The translations under genes and the position numbers were made by a program. Shown one piece after another: positions 16,869 to 26,070 of a stretch of 64,000 bases of DNA. A model generated the notes under the pieces. The model did not search any database and was not told the origin of the DNA. It was given only the letters and a program-made list of their open reading frames with translations. The stretch covers positions 1 to 64,000 of the forward strand of contig CAIYDX010000219.1 in assembly GCA_903925005.1 (NCBI GenBank), in the 5' to 3' direction. Each line of letters begins with the position of its first letter. The first letter of the stretch is position 1. Origin of the DNA: an uncultured Geobacteraceae bacterium. GTDB taxonomy: Bacteria > Desulfobacterota > Desulfuromonadia > Geobacterales > Pseudopelobacteraceae.

Positions 16869-18587
16869 ATGCAAACCTTCAAAAGAAAAAATATCGGTAC
16901 GATACTGATCGAACAGGGAAGCCTGAATCCCGAGCAGATGCCGATCATCATCGAGAAACTGACTACAACCAGGCAGCGTTTCGGTGAAATTGCCATTCGT
17001 GAAGGCTTTATCTCCGAAGAAGATCTGGCCCGGGCGCTGGCGGAACAGTTCGGCCTTGCCTATGCCGATCTGCGCAACTTCAAGATGGACTCGGAACTGC
17101 TGAACCAACTGCCGCCGGATGCCATATACCGGTTTCATTTTGTGCCGCTGGAGATACAGCCGCATGCCATGATAGTTGCGGTATCCGATCCGACCGATGT
17201 CGTGAAGCTGGATGAACTTGAGCTGATACTTGACCGGCAGGTTCAGATTCGCATCGCCTCCGACTCCGCAATTGCCGCGGTAACCAAAGCGGGCGAGGGG
17301 ACCCGCCGGGTTCTGCGCGAAGTATCCGAAGACTTTATGCTGCAGCTGGTCAAGGAAACCGACCGTGGTGAAGAGGTGTTGTCGGTAGAAACGCTCTCCG
17401 ACGATACCAGCCCGATAATCAAACTGATAAATACCACCATCCTGGACGCGCTGAATCGCAGGGCGAGCGATATCCATATTGAAACCGGCCTTGACGGCGT
17501 CGATATCAAATACCGTATCGACGGCGTGCTGTATAAAGCGAACGACACGATAGACCAGCACTTCCAAGCCCCGATCATTTCCCGGCTGAAGGTCATGAGC
17601 GAGCTGGATATTTCCGAACGCCGCGTTCCGCAGGATGGCCGCTTTAAAATCCGCTTCGGAGAAAAAACGGTCGATTTCCGCGTCTCGATCATGCCGAGCT
17701 CGATGGGTGAGGATGCCGTAATCCGTATTCTCGACAAGGAGAGCATCGCCAGCGACCTGAAAGGGTTGACGCTGGAAAACCTCGGCATCAGCGAACGGGA
17801 AATCAAGCGGCTGCGAAGAAAAATCCGCGAACCGTACGGCATGGTGCTGGTGACCGGCCCGACCGGCTCCGGAAAAACGACAACGCTCTACGCCGCCTTG
17901 ACCGAGATCCACACCGGAGAAGATAAAATCATTACGATCGAGGATCCGGTCGAATACATGCTGCGCGGGGTGCTGCAGATTCCGGTTAATGAAAAAAAAG
18001 GGCTGACCTTTGCCAAAGGGTTGCGCTCGATTCTGCGGCATGATCCGGACAAGATCATGGTCGGAGAGATCCGGGACTCGGAAACCGCGCAGATTGCCGT
18101 CCAGTCGGCCCTGACCGGGCACCTGGTCTTTACGACGGTACACGCCAACAACGTATTTGATGTTATCGGCCGCTTCATCCATATGGGGATCGACCCGTAC
18201 AATTTCGTCTCATGCCTAAACTGCGTCCTGGCGCAACGGCTGGTGAGGAAGGTCTGCACCGCCTGCCGCCGTCCGGTCCGGTACAGCGATGAACAGCTGA
18301 GCGAAGGCGGCGTCGATCCGGAACGCTTTCGGGGAATGACGCTATATGAAGCGCATGGCTGTGATGAATGCCACGGCACCGGCTACCGGGGGCGTGTCGC
18401 CATTGTCGAGCTTCTGGAGCTGAACGACCGGATCCGCGACCTTATCATAGCCAAAGTCCCCGCTACCCAGCTGAAAAACGCTGCCCGCGACGCCGGTGTC
18501 CTCTTTTTGCGCGATTCGGCGGAAGAGAAACTGGCGGCTGGAGTAACGACACTCAAGGAGATAAACCGCGTCACGTTTGTTGAATGA
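16869..18587 (+). CDS. gspE: type II secretion ATPase GspE
   Basis: A 572-residue secretion ATPase. Residues 1-150 form the MshEN-type N-terminal domain. The motor has Walker A GPTGSGKTTTLYA near 327-334, the Asp box, Walker B and the His box (LTGHLVFTTVHANN). A four-cysteine zinc element, CTACRRP near 463 and CDECHGTG near 498, is as in GspE/PilB. It powers pseudopilus assembly at the inner membrane. The gene begins right after gspF and overlaps the next gene by four bases if that gene starts at its first ATG. Confidence 0.95.
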   Translation: MQTFKRKNIGTILIEQGSLNPEQMPIIIEKLTTTRQRFGEIAIREGFISEEDLARALAEQFGLAYADLRNFKMDSELLNQLPPDAIYRFHFVPLEIQPHAMIVAVSDPTDVVKLDELELILDRQVQIRIASDSAIAAVTKAGEGTRRVLREVSEDFMLQLVKETDRGEEVLSVETLSDDTSPIIKLINTTILDALNRRASDIHIETGLDGVDIKYRIDGVLYKANDTIDQHFQAPIISRLKVMSELDISERRVPQDGRFKIRFGEKTVDFRVSIMPSSMGEDAVIRILDKESIASDLKGLTLENLGISEREIKRLRRKIREPYGMVLVTGPTGSGKTTTLYAALTEIHTGEDKIITIEDPVEYMLRGVLQIPVNEKKGLTFAKGLRSILRHDPDKIMVGEIRDSETAQIAVQSALTGHLVFTTVHANNVFDVIGRFIHMGIDPYNFVSCLNCVLAQRLVRKVCTACRRPVRYSDEQLSEGGVDPERFRGMTLYEAHGCDECHGTGYRGRVAIVELLELNDRIRDLIIAKVPATQLKNAARDAGVLFLRDSAEEKLAAGVTTLKEINRVTFVE

Positions 18588-18604
18588 CCGGAACAGGAAA
18601 CGCC

Positions 18605-19528
18605 ATGCTGTTTGCCAGTAAGCCAATCGGAGTCGAGATCAGCAGGGAAGGGGTGACATGCGCCCTGACAGGCGGCACTGCCGTGCCGACTGTCGAGCGG
18701 GTATCATTTGCCCCCTTTGCACCGCAGACGCTTCAGATCTCGCTGCGGGAGCCAAACGTACTCGATCCGGACGCTTTTGTAGCCGGCTTGAAATCCGCCG
18801 GCAATCTGCTGAACTGCCGAACATCGAGGATTGCGGTATCTCTGCCCGATGCGGTAAGCAAAATCATGCTGCTTGATCTGGAGGGGCGCTTTAAAAACCG
18901 TGCGGAAGCTCTGGATCTGATCCGCTGGAAACTGAAGAAAAGCATTCCGCTCGACAGTGCCGACACCCAAATCGACTATCAGCAGTTGACGGTCCGGGAA
19001 AATGGCGATCTGGCGCTTCTGGTGGCAATCGCGTCGCGCACGGTCATTTCCCAGTACGAGGAGCTGATTACCAGGGCGGGGCTCTCTCCGGCGCGTATCG
19101 ATTGCAATACGTTCAATATCTGCCGTCTTTTCGATCGGCGCTTGTCGCTTCAAGATGACTGCATCCTGATATCGTTTTACGGCACGACCTTGTCGATAAT
19201 GGTATTTGTTCAGGGAGTTCCGGAATTTATCCGGAGCAAGGAATTGCCCGGCACCTTGGCGACCGACAGCCGGGTATATATGGAAATAAACAGCTCGCTA
19301 TTGACATATAACGAACGCTTTCCGGAACATGCGGTACAGACGGTATTCTGTATGGCCGCGCCGGATGTCGCTCAAAACTTTTCGGCGCTGATCGCGGAAG
19401 CTACCGGGATAACGCCGCTGCTCCTCGAAACCAAAGGCGCCGTAACGCCCGGCAATTACGCGCCGGGTGACCAGGCGCGGTTATTTTCCTGCACGGCGGC
19501 TATCGGCGCCTCCTTGAGGAGCCTCTGA
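18605..19528 (+). CDS. PilM/GspL-like actin-fold assembly protein
   Basis: A 307-residue protein of the PilM/GspL cytoplasmic family (actin-like fold). It has ASKPIGVEISREGVTCAL at the N-terminus, the central SLPDAVSKIMLLDLEG and a long C-terminal subdomain, with no membrane segment. The ATG at 18605 is preferred over the overlapping ATG at 18584 because AGGAAA precedes it. It would bind the short cytoplasmic tail of the PilN-like protein encoded next and link the ATPase to the membrane complex. The separate M, N, O genes resemble the type IV pilus arrangement more than fused GspL. Confidence 0.85.
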   Translation: MLFASKPIGVEISREGVTCALTGGTAVPTVERVSFAPFAPQTLQISLREPNVLDPDAFVAGLKSAGNLLNCRTSRIAVSLPDAVSKIMLLDLEGRFKNRAEALDLIRWKLKKSIPLDSADTQIDYQQLTVRENGDLALLVAIASRTVISQYEELITRAGLSPARIDCNTFNICRLFDRRLSLQDDCILISFYGTTLSIMVFVQGVPEFIRSKELPGTLATDSRVYMEINSSLLTYNERFPEHAVQTVFCMAAPDVAQNFSALIAEATGITPLLLETKGAVTPGNYAPGDQARLFSCTAAIGASLRSL

Positions 19529-20064
19529 TGCGTTACACCATCAATCTTGCGACCCGCATCTATCTCGACCATCGCCTGCTCAACAGAGTGGCCTTGTGCC
19601 TAATCGCGGTTCTTCTTATCCTGCTGGCATTGAATATCACCCGGATATCGTCGAATCGGGGGGAGATGAGCCGGCTGAACGTCGAAACAGCCGCTATCCA
19701 GAGCAGACTCGGAGCTAAACCGAACGGCATTTCCGAAGCTGAATTCAATCGTCAGAAGAGTCATATCCGCTTCTACAATGAAATTATAGCGCGCAAAAAC
19801 ATAAACTGGCTCAATCTGCTGGGACTGTTCGAGGCGGTAACACCGGAAGGGATCGCGTTGTCGGCGCTCTCACCCGGTAAGGACACCAAAGAGTGGAAAC
19901 TGGAGGGACGCGCCAGATCTTTCAAGGTGGTGCAGCAGTATCTGGAAAAGCTGGAAGCGTCCGGCAACTTTGCCAACGTGCTGCTGTTATCCCATCAGAA
20001 TATAACTGCCGGCGAAAGCGTGCGCGGCGTACAATTTGCGATCTCCTGCATGGTCGTGAATTGA
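19528..20064 (+). CDS. PilN-like secretion/pilus assembly protein
   Basis: A 178-residue bitopic membrane protein. A short basic cytoplasmic tail (MRYTINLATRIYLDHR) is followed by one transmembrane helix near residues 22-40 (LIAVLLILLALNI) and a periplasmic coiled-coil and ferredoxin-like region. The N-terminal INLATRIYLD is the usual PilN tail that docks into PilM. The start overlaps the previous stop codon (TGATG), indicating coupled translation. Confidence 0.87.
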   Translation: MRYTINLATRIYLDHRLLNRVALCLIAVLLILLALNITRISSNRGEMSRLNVETAAIQSRLGAKPNGISEAEFNRQKSHIRFYNEIIARKNINWLNLLGLFEAVTPEGIALSALSPGKDTKEWKLEGRARSFKVVQQYLEKLEASGNFANVLLLSHQNITAGESVRGVQFAISCMVVN

Positions 20065-20609
20065 TGAGACAGTATCTTTTTGAAATAGTCCGCCAGAAAT
20101 GGCGCCTGCTGAGCGTAATTCTGTTATTGCTGCTGCTTGATGTGACGCTGTCCGTTCTGGTCTCTGCATACCAGCTCCCTAGAGTGGCGGATCTGCAGAC
20201 GAAGTGGAGCGCTCTGCGCCTGCAGGCTGCGCGCAGCGGAAAGGTCGATGCCGCGGCGCTCCATCGGCAGGGCGCCGCCGATCTCGAAGAATTGAAAACC
20301 AGGATACCTCAAAAGCGGGAGTTTGCCGCAATTATCAACGAACTGCTTGAGGCCGCCGCAGACAGCAGCGTCGAAATAAGCACGATCAGCTACAAACCGG
20401 TACAGATCAAGGAATATGCGCTCTTTTCCTATCAGCTGTCGTTCTCCGTCAAAGGTGACTATGCCGCGGTTAAAAGCTATCTTGCCGACCTTCAGAATAA
20501 TCCGGAACTGATCGTAGTCGACGCCGTAACATTCTCGAACAGCGACCAGTTTGCAGAAGAGGTAACCATGAATCTGCATGTAACGGTTTATCTCCGAGAG
20601 GGTGTATGA
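20064..20609 (+). CDS. PilO-like secretion/pilus assembly protein
   Basis: A 181-residue bitopic membrane protein beginning MRQYLFEIVRQKWRLL, with one transmembrane helix (about 15-35), a coiled coil and a periplasmic ferredoxin-like domain (SFSVKGDYAAVKSYLADLQ), as in PilO/GspM. The start at 20064 overlaps the previous stop (TGATG), which fixes it; longer upstream readings lie inside the PilN-like gene. It pairs with the PilN-like protein in the inner-membrane alignment complex. Confidence 0.87.
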   Translation: MRQYLFEIVRQKWRLLSVILLLLLLDVTLSVLVSAYQLPRVADLQTKWSALRLQAARSGKVDAAALHRQGAADLEELKTRIPQKREFAAIINELLEAAADSSVEISTISYKPVQIKEYALFSYQLSFSVKGDYAAVKSYLADLQNNPELIVVDAVTFSNSDQFAEEVTMNLHVTVYLREGV

Positions 20610-21199
20610 ATCGCCAACGCTTGATTCTCTTCATCCTGGTGATACTCCTTGGCATAGCCACCCTCTGGAGCTACAGCGCCATGCCGCGTTTCAAAACGGT
20701 CGGCACGGCGGTCTCCAAGCCTGACCGGCCAAAACCGACTGCTGCAACGACTGCAGCTATACCGGCCGGCGCAGCGGATGACGGCACCAGATTAAATATC
20801 AGACTGCTGGACAAGGAACCGGGCAGCTTTACCGGATATCGGCGCAACTTATTCAAGCCTGTTTTTGTCGATGAAATGAAAATTGCCCGGCAAAAAGCCG
20901 TAGCAAGCAAACCAATCGTAAAAGTGCCGGCGACTCCGGTGCTGCCGGTAATTACTCAACCTGAAACCGCTCCGCTGGCGCGCTTCACGTATTTGGGCTA
21001 TTTAAAAAAAGGGGCCGTTAAAACTATATTTCTGGCAAATGGTAAAGATATTTTGCTGGTCAAAAAAGGGGATAAAGTTGCCGATCGGTATGAAGCCGCC
21101 GATATTTCGGATCAGGCGTTAACGCTTACGGTCATCGATACCGGAGATGTAATCGTTATCCCATTGCTGGAAAACCGTCCGCTTTCCATGACGAAATAA
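20606..21199 (+). CDS. PilP/GspC-like periplasmic linker protein
   Basis: A 197-residue protein with an N-terminal membrane anchor (LILFILVILLGIATLWSYS), a flexible proline and alanine-rich linker, and a C-terminal small beta domain (about 125-195; ARFTYLGYLKKGAVKTIFLANG) like the homology region of GspC and PilP. These domains connect the inner-membrane platform to the secretin. It overlaps the PilO-like gene by four bases and is followed by the secretin gene. Confidence 0.8.
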   Translation: MNRQRLILFILVILLGIATLWSYSAMPRFKTVGTAVSKPDRPKPTAATTAAIPAGAADDGTRLNIRLLDKEPGSFTGYRRNLFKPVFVDEMKIARQKAVASKPIVKVPATPVLPVITQPETAPLARFTYLGYLKKGAVKTIFLANGKDILLVKKGDKVADRYEAADISDQALTLTVIDTGDVIVIPLLENRPLSMTK

Positions 21200-21227
21200 A
21201 CAAGATACTCCGAGGAGACGTACTTAA

Positions 21228-23636
21228 ATGCGCTACCTGAACCTGACTTCATATATAGCTTTATTACTGGCTATTTCCCTGCTCTCTGCCTGTGCCTCCC
21301 CAGCTTCCCGCTCTTTCAGGACGGCGGAGAAACTGGAGAGCGAGGGGAAATTCGAAGAAGCGATGTATCGCTATGCCGACGCCTTTAAAAGCGATCCGAC
21401 GCTCGTCGAATCACGGGTTAGTTTTTTAAAAACCCGCCAGAAGGCCGCCGATCTGCATTTCAGACAGGGGATGGTTTTAGCTGAAAAAGGGAATCATATA
21501 GAGGCGCTGTCGGAATTCCGGGCGGCCCAGGGTATCGATCCGAGCCAGGATCGTTTCAGGCAGCAGATCGAAATATCAACCCGGTTCAAAGATGCGCAGC
21601 TGGCGTTCCAGGAAGGGCGTGACTTTGAAAAAGGGAACAAACTTAAGGATGCCCACCGTCAATACATCAAGGCCGCGGAACTGTTTCCCAAAAACGGTGA
21701 ATATCAAGAGGCCCTTGAGCGAATTGTCCAGCTGCGTAAAAGCAAGCTGGAAGGGTATGAACTCCGCTTGAAATCAACCAAGCCGATAACGCTCAAATTC
21801 AAAGATGCCAAAATGAAGGATGTATTCACGATCCTGACACAGCTGTCGGGGATTAATTTTGTCTTCGATGACGGCATCAAGGATACCCCGGTCTCCATTT
21901 TTCTTGAAAACGCGTCGTTCCAGCAGGCGCTCGACCTGCTCGGCACCATGAACAAGCTCTACACGAAAAATCTCAACGAATCGACCGTGCTTCTGTACCA
22001 GAATACGCCGGATAAGAGCAAACAGTATGAAGACATGGTTCTGCGCACCTTTCATCTCAACTACATGGACGCAAAAAAGGCGATAAACCTGATCCGAACC
22101 ATGATCCAGGTCCGCAAGGTGTATGTGAACGAGGAGTCAAACTCGATTGTCATCCGGGACTCGGCGGATGTCGTTGCGGTTGTCGAAAAGATCCTCGATG
22201 CCAACGACATGCCTGAGGGTGAGGTAGTGCTTGATGTTGAAGTGATCGAGGTCAGTGATAACAATGTTGAAAACGTCGGACTGCTGCTCAGCAATTACAA
22301 CGTACAGTTAGGGGCATTCTCGGGCAGCAATCTGATGGCGACGTCGCTGACCAGCGCGACGACAATTATTCCTTCCGGATCAACAGTGCAAACAACAGGA
22401 ACTGCAGCCCCGTCAAACCTGGTGCAGGCCTTTTCAACGAAGGGTGGCGGCGGGTTTATTACCCTGCCGAACGCAACGTTCAATTTCGGCAAAACCCTTG
22501 CCAATGGCGATGTGCTGTCAAACCCGAAAATCCGGGTAAAAAACAAGGAAAAAGCCAAATTCAACGTCGGCACCAGGGTGCCGATCACGACGACGACCAT
22601 GAACGGCGTGCAGTCGCAGGTAAACGTCCAGTATGTCGATGTCGGCGTCAAGGTGAATGCCGAACCGACCATCCAACTCAATAACGAAATCTCCATCAAA
22701 CTGACTCTCGAAGTCAGCTCGATTCTGACCAGGGATAAGGTGGGGGCGGATGGCTTAACGACGGTCGTCACCATCGGTACCCGAAACATTGAGACGGTAC
22801 TCAGCCTTAAAGATAACGAAACCAGCGTCATCGGCGGCCTGATACAGCGCAACGACAGCAACAGTAAAAACAAATTTTACCTGTTGAGTGATATACCGCT
22901 GCTCGGACCGCTCTTTACCAACTCCAACTCATCCAAGGACAAGACGGAACTGATGCTGGCGATTACCCCCAGGCTGGTTCGGGGGATACCTGTGCCGCTT
23001 CCCGGTCTCGCCTCGTTCGGTTCCGGCAAGGAGGAACATCCGTCGCTTATCAAGCCGATGTCCTCATTCGATCAGGAACCGGTTTATGAGGGGGATAATC
23101 AGTCTAAAGGGGATCAAAAGAAAAACGACGCCCTTCCGGCTACTGTCAAAACGTCGGCGCCTGCTGCGCCTCAGGCAGATGAAATACTCCCCGCCATGCC
23201 GGCATCGTCACCCATGCCGGTTCAGCGCAGCCTTCTGCAGCTTGCCGCTCCCTCGTCCGCGGCTATCGGCCAGCAGTTCACCCTGGATATTAAAATCAGT
23301 GACGTAAAAGATCTTGCCAATGCCCCGTTTGTACTGACATTCGATCCGGTTTTTGTCGATTTTGTCGCAGTCAGCGAGGGCACTTTCTTGAAAAACGACG
23401 GCAAGCCGACCGTTTTTGGCAGCACAACCGATCCCTCCGGTGGTACTGTGACGGTCAATCTGGGGCGGACGGCGGGAAACGGCGGCGTATCGGGCGGCGG
23501 CACAGTTGCGACAGCGTTGTTTAAGGCTAAAAAGCAGGGTCCGGCGAGCTTTGCTTTCAGAAACGCCTCTTTCAAGGGATCAGACGGTTCGGCATTGAAC
23601 ATTCTCCCGTTCAGCACCGCAGTGGATATCCGCTGA
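21228..23636 (+). CDS. gspD: secretin GspD with TPR front and cohesin-type tail
   Basis: An 802-residue outer-membrane secretin lipoprotein. The signal peptide ends in a lipobox (LLSACAS). Residues ~28-170 are TPR-like helices, ~185-245 an STN/N0-type domain (LKFKDAKMKDVFTILTQLSG), followed by N-domains and the secretin barrel (about 420-590; NGDVLSNPKIRVKNKEKAKF, VGVKVNAEPTI, SVIGGLIQ). A low-complexity linker leads to a cohesin-type beta-sandwich from ~665 to 802 (GQQFTLDIKISDVKDLANAP). GAGGAG precedes the ATG. It forms the exit channel; the added N- and C-terminal modules suggest peptidoglycan or cargo contacts. It resembles what I recall of the Oxp-type secretin of Geobacter. Confidence 0.93.
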   Translation: MRYLNLTSYIALLLAISLLSACASPASRSFRTAEKLESEGKFEEAMYRYADAFKSDPTLVESRVSFLKTRQKAADLHFRQGMVLAEKGNHIEALSEFRAAQGIDPSQDRFRQQIEISTRFKDAQLAFQEGRDFEKGNKLKDAHRQYIKAAELFPKNGEYQEALERIVQLRKSKLEGYELRLKSTKPITLKFKDAKMKDVFTILTQLSGINFVFDDGIKDTPVSIFLENASFQQALDLLGTMNKLYTKNLNESTVLLYQNTPDKSKQYEDMVLRTFHLNYMDAKKAINLIRTMIQVRKVYVNEESNSIVIRDSADVVAVVEKILDANDMPEGEVVLDVEVIEVSDNNVENVGLLLSNYNVQLGAFSGSNLMATSLTSATTIIPSGSTVQTTGTAAPSNLVQAFSTKGGGGFITLPNATFNFGKTLANGDVLSNPKIRVKNKEKAKFNVGTRVPITTTTMNGVQSQVNVQYVDVGVKVNAEPTIQLNNEISIKLTLEVSSILTRDKVGADGLTTVVTIGTRNIETVLSLKDNETSVIGGLIQRNDSNSKNKFYLLSDIPLLGPLFTNSNSSKDKTELMLAITPRLVRGIPVPLPGLASFGSGKEEHPSLIKPMSSFDQEPVYEGDNQSKGDQKKNDALPATVKTSAPAAPQADEILPAMPASSPMPVQRSLLQLAAPSSAAIGQQFTLDIKISDVKDLANAPFVLTFDPVFVDFVAVSEGTFLKNDGKPTVFGSTTDPSGGTVTVNLGRTAGNGGVSGGGTVATALFKAKKQGPASFAFRNASFKGSDGSALNILPFSTAVDIR

Positions 23637-23644
23637 TTTTCGGA

Positions 23645-24382
23645 ATGAATTATCAGGCCGGCAAAGAAACAGTGAAAACAGCCGCCATCAACCGGAACGG
23701 TTTTACTTTTCTGATGGCGCTGATGATAATTGTGATAATCGGGATTATGTCCGCCTTTGCCGGTAAATCATGGACAATGTTCATGAAGAGGGAGCGCGAA
23801 AAGGAGTTGCTTTTTAGAGGGAACCAGATCAAGGAAGCGCTCGAAAACTGGTATAACCCGAAATATACCGTACCTGGCGTTCAGCCCAGAAGCGGAATTC
23901 GGCCGCTCATGGATCTGAAAGATCTGCTTCAGGATCCGTATTCGCTCACACCTATACGTTATTTGCCGCAGAGTTATGCTGCAGAATTTTATGATAAAAA
24001 TCCGAGGTGCGCCCCTGATTGCGCCAAGCTCAAGATTTATCAGGATCCGATAACCGGTAGGGAGTGGACCATTATCCGGGGAAATATTGTTAATAGCGGC
24101 GTCACACCTATTACCGGTACCCAAGGGAGCATAATCGGCGTTGCAAGTAAAAGCGACGATGTTCCGCTTAAAACCGACTTCAAAGACACGTCACTTGAAA
24201 ACATGGGTTCAGTTGCAGTTCCGGATTACAATGGAGCGCCGCGTTCCGTTTTTGCAAATGTGACTTCTAAATCGTCTCCCGGTTTGGGTGATAAAATAAC
24301 CAAGTACAGCGAATGGAAGTTTATTGCTGATCCCAAAAACGACCACACCAAAATATACCGATCGTATCACGAAGGGTGGTAG
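23645..24382 (+). CDS. minor pseudopilin lacking the usual Glu5
   Basis: A 245-residue protein with a class III prepilin start. Basic residues precede NRNGFTFLMALMIIVIIG, so the prepilin peptidase would cut after the glycine. The fifth mature residue is methionine instead of the glutamate found in major pseudopilins. Loss of that glutamate is known for tip pseudopilins of the GspK kind, so this could be a tip subunit. The remaining 200 residues are polar and contain two cysteines (PRCAPDC). The ATG is nine bases after gspD. Confidence 0.8.
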   Translation: MNYQAGKETVKTAAINRNGFTFLMALMIIVIIGIMSAFAGKSWTMFMKREREKELLFRGNQIKEALENWYNPKYTVPGVQPRSGIRPLMDLKDLLQDPYSLTPIRYLPQSYAAEFYDKNPRCAPDCAKLKIYQDPITGREWTIIRGNIVNSGVTPITGTQGSIIGVASKSDDVPLKTDFKDTSLENMGSVAVPDYNGAPRSVFANVTSKSSPGLGDKITKYSEWKFIADPKNDHTKIYRSYHEGW

Positions 24383-24410
24383 TCCAAGGTGTTTATATGA
24401 GCATGATGGT

Positions 24411-24902
24411 ATGAATTACCTGGAATTGTTATTGACACGCAAAGGGGTTTCCCTGATTGAATTGATAATTACTATCACCATCCTGGGGATTCTTGCCGCC
24501 GGAGTGATGCCGTTGATTCGTAACAGTGCGATCAGAACGAAGGAGATCGAACTGCATAGAAACCTCCGCACCATTCGCATCGCTCTTGATGATTACAGAA
24601 AAACTTTTGACAAGATGCCGGATGGACCATTGAAATCGGGAAGCGGCTACCCGAAAGACCTTCAGGAGCTGGTTGAGGGACATGATTTTGGGGATCCCAA
24701 AATCGGCACCGTCAAATTCTTGCGGAGACCGGTACTCAATCCGATGAATAAGGATAGTTCCACGGACAAAAAATGGGGCTGGGAGCTTCGCTGCTACAAA
24801 GATAAACCTAGTTCGTCAACCTGGTGCGGCGATGATGTATTTGATGTTTATGCTCCGCAAGATGCAATCGCAATTGATGGCTCCAAATACAATGAATGGT
24901 GA
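24411..24902 (+). CDS. pseudopilin (GspG/H-like)
   Basis: About 163 residues with the prepilin motif RKGVSLIELIITITILGIL (cleavage after glycine, glutamate at mature position 5), then the amphipathic helix and a variable C-terminal domain ending in a calcium-loop-like region (DVYAPQDAIAIDGSKYNEW). The ATG at 24411 gives a short basic leader typical of prepilins, but its ribosome site is weak. An upstream in-frame ATG at 24324 lies in the preceding gene. It is assembled into the pseudopilus by GspE/GspF. Confidence 0.83.
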   Translation: MNYLELLLTRKGVSLIELIITITILGILAAGVMPLIRNSAIRTKEIELHRNLRTIRIALDDYRKTFDKMPDGPLKSGSGYPKDLQELVEGHDFGDPKIGTVKFLRRPVLNPMNKDSSTDKKWGWELRCYKDKPSSSTWCGDDVFDVYAPQDAIAIDGSKYNEW

Positions 24903-25374
24903 TGAATTGAACAATTCCAGAACAGGATGCCGGCGCATATCCTTTGCCACGATTCGTTGTAACCCCGATCGTCGGGGTTTTACACTGATTGAGTTGATGA
25001 TTGTTGTGTCGATTATTGGTATCATGGCCGCCATCGCCGTGCCGAACTATCAGTGGGGCATAATTAAAGCGCGGGAAGCGGTACTGCGCGAAACCCTGTA
25101 TAATTTTCGATCGGTCATCGATCAGTTTCACGCGGATCAGGGAAAGTACCCGGATTCCATAACCGATTTGAAGGACAAGGGGTATATGCGGGAAATTCCC
25201 AAAGATCCCTTTACTGTCAGTAATTCAACGTGGGAAACAGTTGAACCGCCGCCTCAAACAGCTTCAACCGGTTCTACAACCGGGGCGGCGGCTGATTCCG
25301 GAAAAGTATATGATGTAAAAAGCGGTTCAGACAAGATAAGCCCTACAACTAACACACCTTACAATACATGGTGA
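24892..25374 (+). CDS. gspG: major pseudopilin (GspG-like)
   Basis: About 160 residues with the canonical motif DRRGFTLIELMIVVSIIGIM and a GspG-like C-terminal domain (YPDSITDLKDKGYMREIPKDP, ending NTPYNTW). It resembles the OxpG-type pseudopilin of Geobacter as I recall it. The start is uncertain: ATG at 24892 overlaps the previous gene by 11 bases; ATG at 24877 and TTG at 24907 are alternatives, none with a strong ribosome site. It ends three bases before ftsE, so the division genes may share this transcript. Confidence 0.87.
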   Translation: MNGDELNNSRTGCRRISFATIRCNPDRRGFTLIELMIVVSIIGIMAAIAVPNYQWGIIKAREAVLRETLYNFRSVIDQFHADQGKYPDSITDLKDKGYMREIPKDPFTVSNSTWETVEPPPQTASTGSTTGAAADSGKVYDVKSGSDKISPTTNTPYNTW

Positions 25375-25377
25375 TCT

Positions 25378-26070
25378 ATGATCCAGCTGCATAACGTATC
25401 GCTCGCTTACCAAACGGATGCTTCGGCGCTGAACAATATCAATTTGTCAATCGGCAAGGGTGAATTTGTCTTTCTGACCGGGCCTTCTGGAGCGGGAAAA
25501 ACGACTCTGTTGCGTCTGTTGTATGCGGCGCTTACTCCGAATCGCGGCCAGGTATTGATTGACGGGCAGAATATAACCCGTATGTCTCCATCTCAGATTC
25601 CTTTGCTGCGGCGCTCGATCGGGGTGGTATTTCAAGACTTCAAGTTGCTGCAAAACAGGACCGTTTTTGAAAATGTTGCCATAACTCTAGAAGTGCTGGG
25701 GTGGGGCAGAGGGGATATCGGCAAGAAAACCATGCATATTCTCAAACAGATGGGAATTGAATCCAAATATAACCTTATAACAGAGCGTCTTTCCGGTGGT
25801 GAACAGCAACGGGTGGCTCTCTCCAGGGCTCTGGTGAATGATCCGAAAATCCTGCTGGCAGACGAGCCGACCGGCAATCTTGATGATGCAAATAAAAATC
25901 AGATTCTCAATATCTTCAAAGAAGCAAATATTCGTGGTACAACAGTTGTAGTTGCGACTCATGACCGTCGTCTGATAGAACAGAGCCATAAACGTCTTGT
26001 CATGTTAAATAAGGGAGAAATCGTTGAACAAATGGAAAAAGAAACAACCGGCGACGATCAAGCCTTTTAA
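25378..26070 (+). CDS. ftsE: cell division ATP-binding protein FtsE
   Basis: A 230-residue ABC ATPase with Walker A GPSGAGKTTLLRLL, the Q-loop region VFQDFKLLQNRTVFENVA characteristic of FtsE, signature LSGGEQQRVALSRAL and Walker B ILLADEPTGNLD. With FtsX it forms the division-site complex that activates peptidoglycan hydrolases through an EnvC-type protein, encoded two genes on. It overlaps the ftsX start by 47 bases. Confidence 0.96.
   Translation: MIQLHNVSLAYQTDASALNNINLSIGKGEFVFLTGPSGAGKTTLLRLLYAALTPNRGQVLIDGQNITRMSPSQIPLLRRSIGVVFQDFKLLQNRTVFENVAITLEVLGWGRGDIGKKTMHILKQMGIESKYNLITERLSGGEQQRVALSRALVNDPKILLADEPTGNLDDANKNQILNIFKEANIRGTTVVVATHDRRLIEQSHKRLVMLNKGEIVEQMEKETTGDDQAF

Noticed and set aside
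16719-18182. 487-codon open frame on the minus strand opposite gspF/gspE
   Set aside because: It is the mirror of a well-supported ATPase gene with all motifs; the opposite translation is rich in aspartate, phenylalanine and histidine with no domain and no ribosome site.
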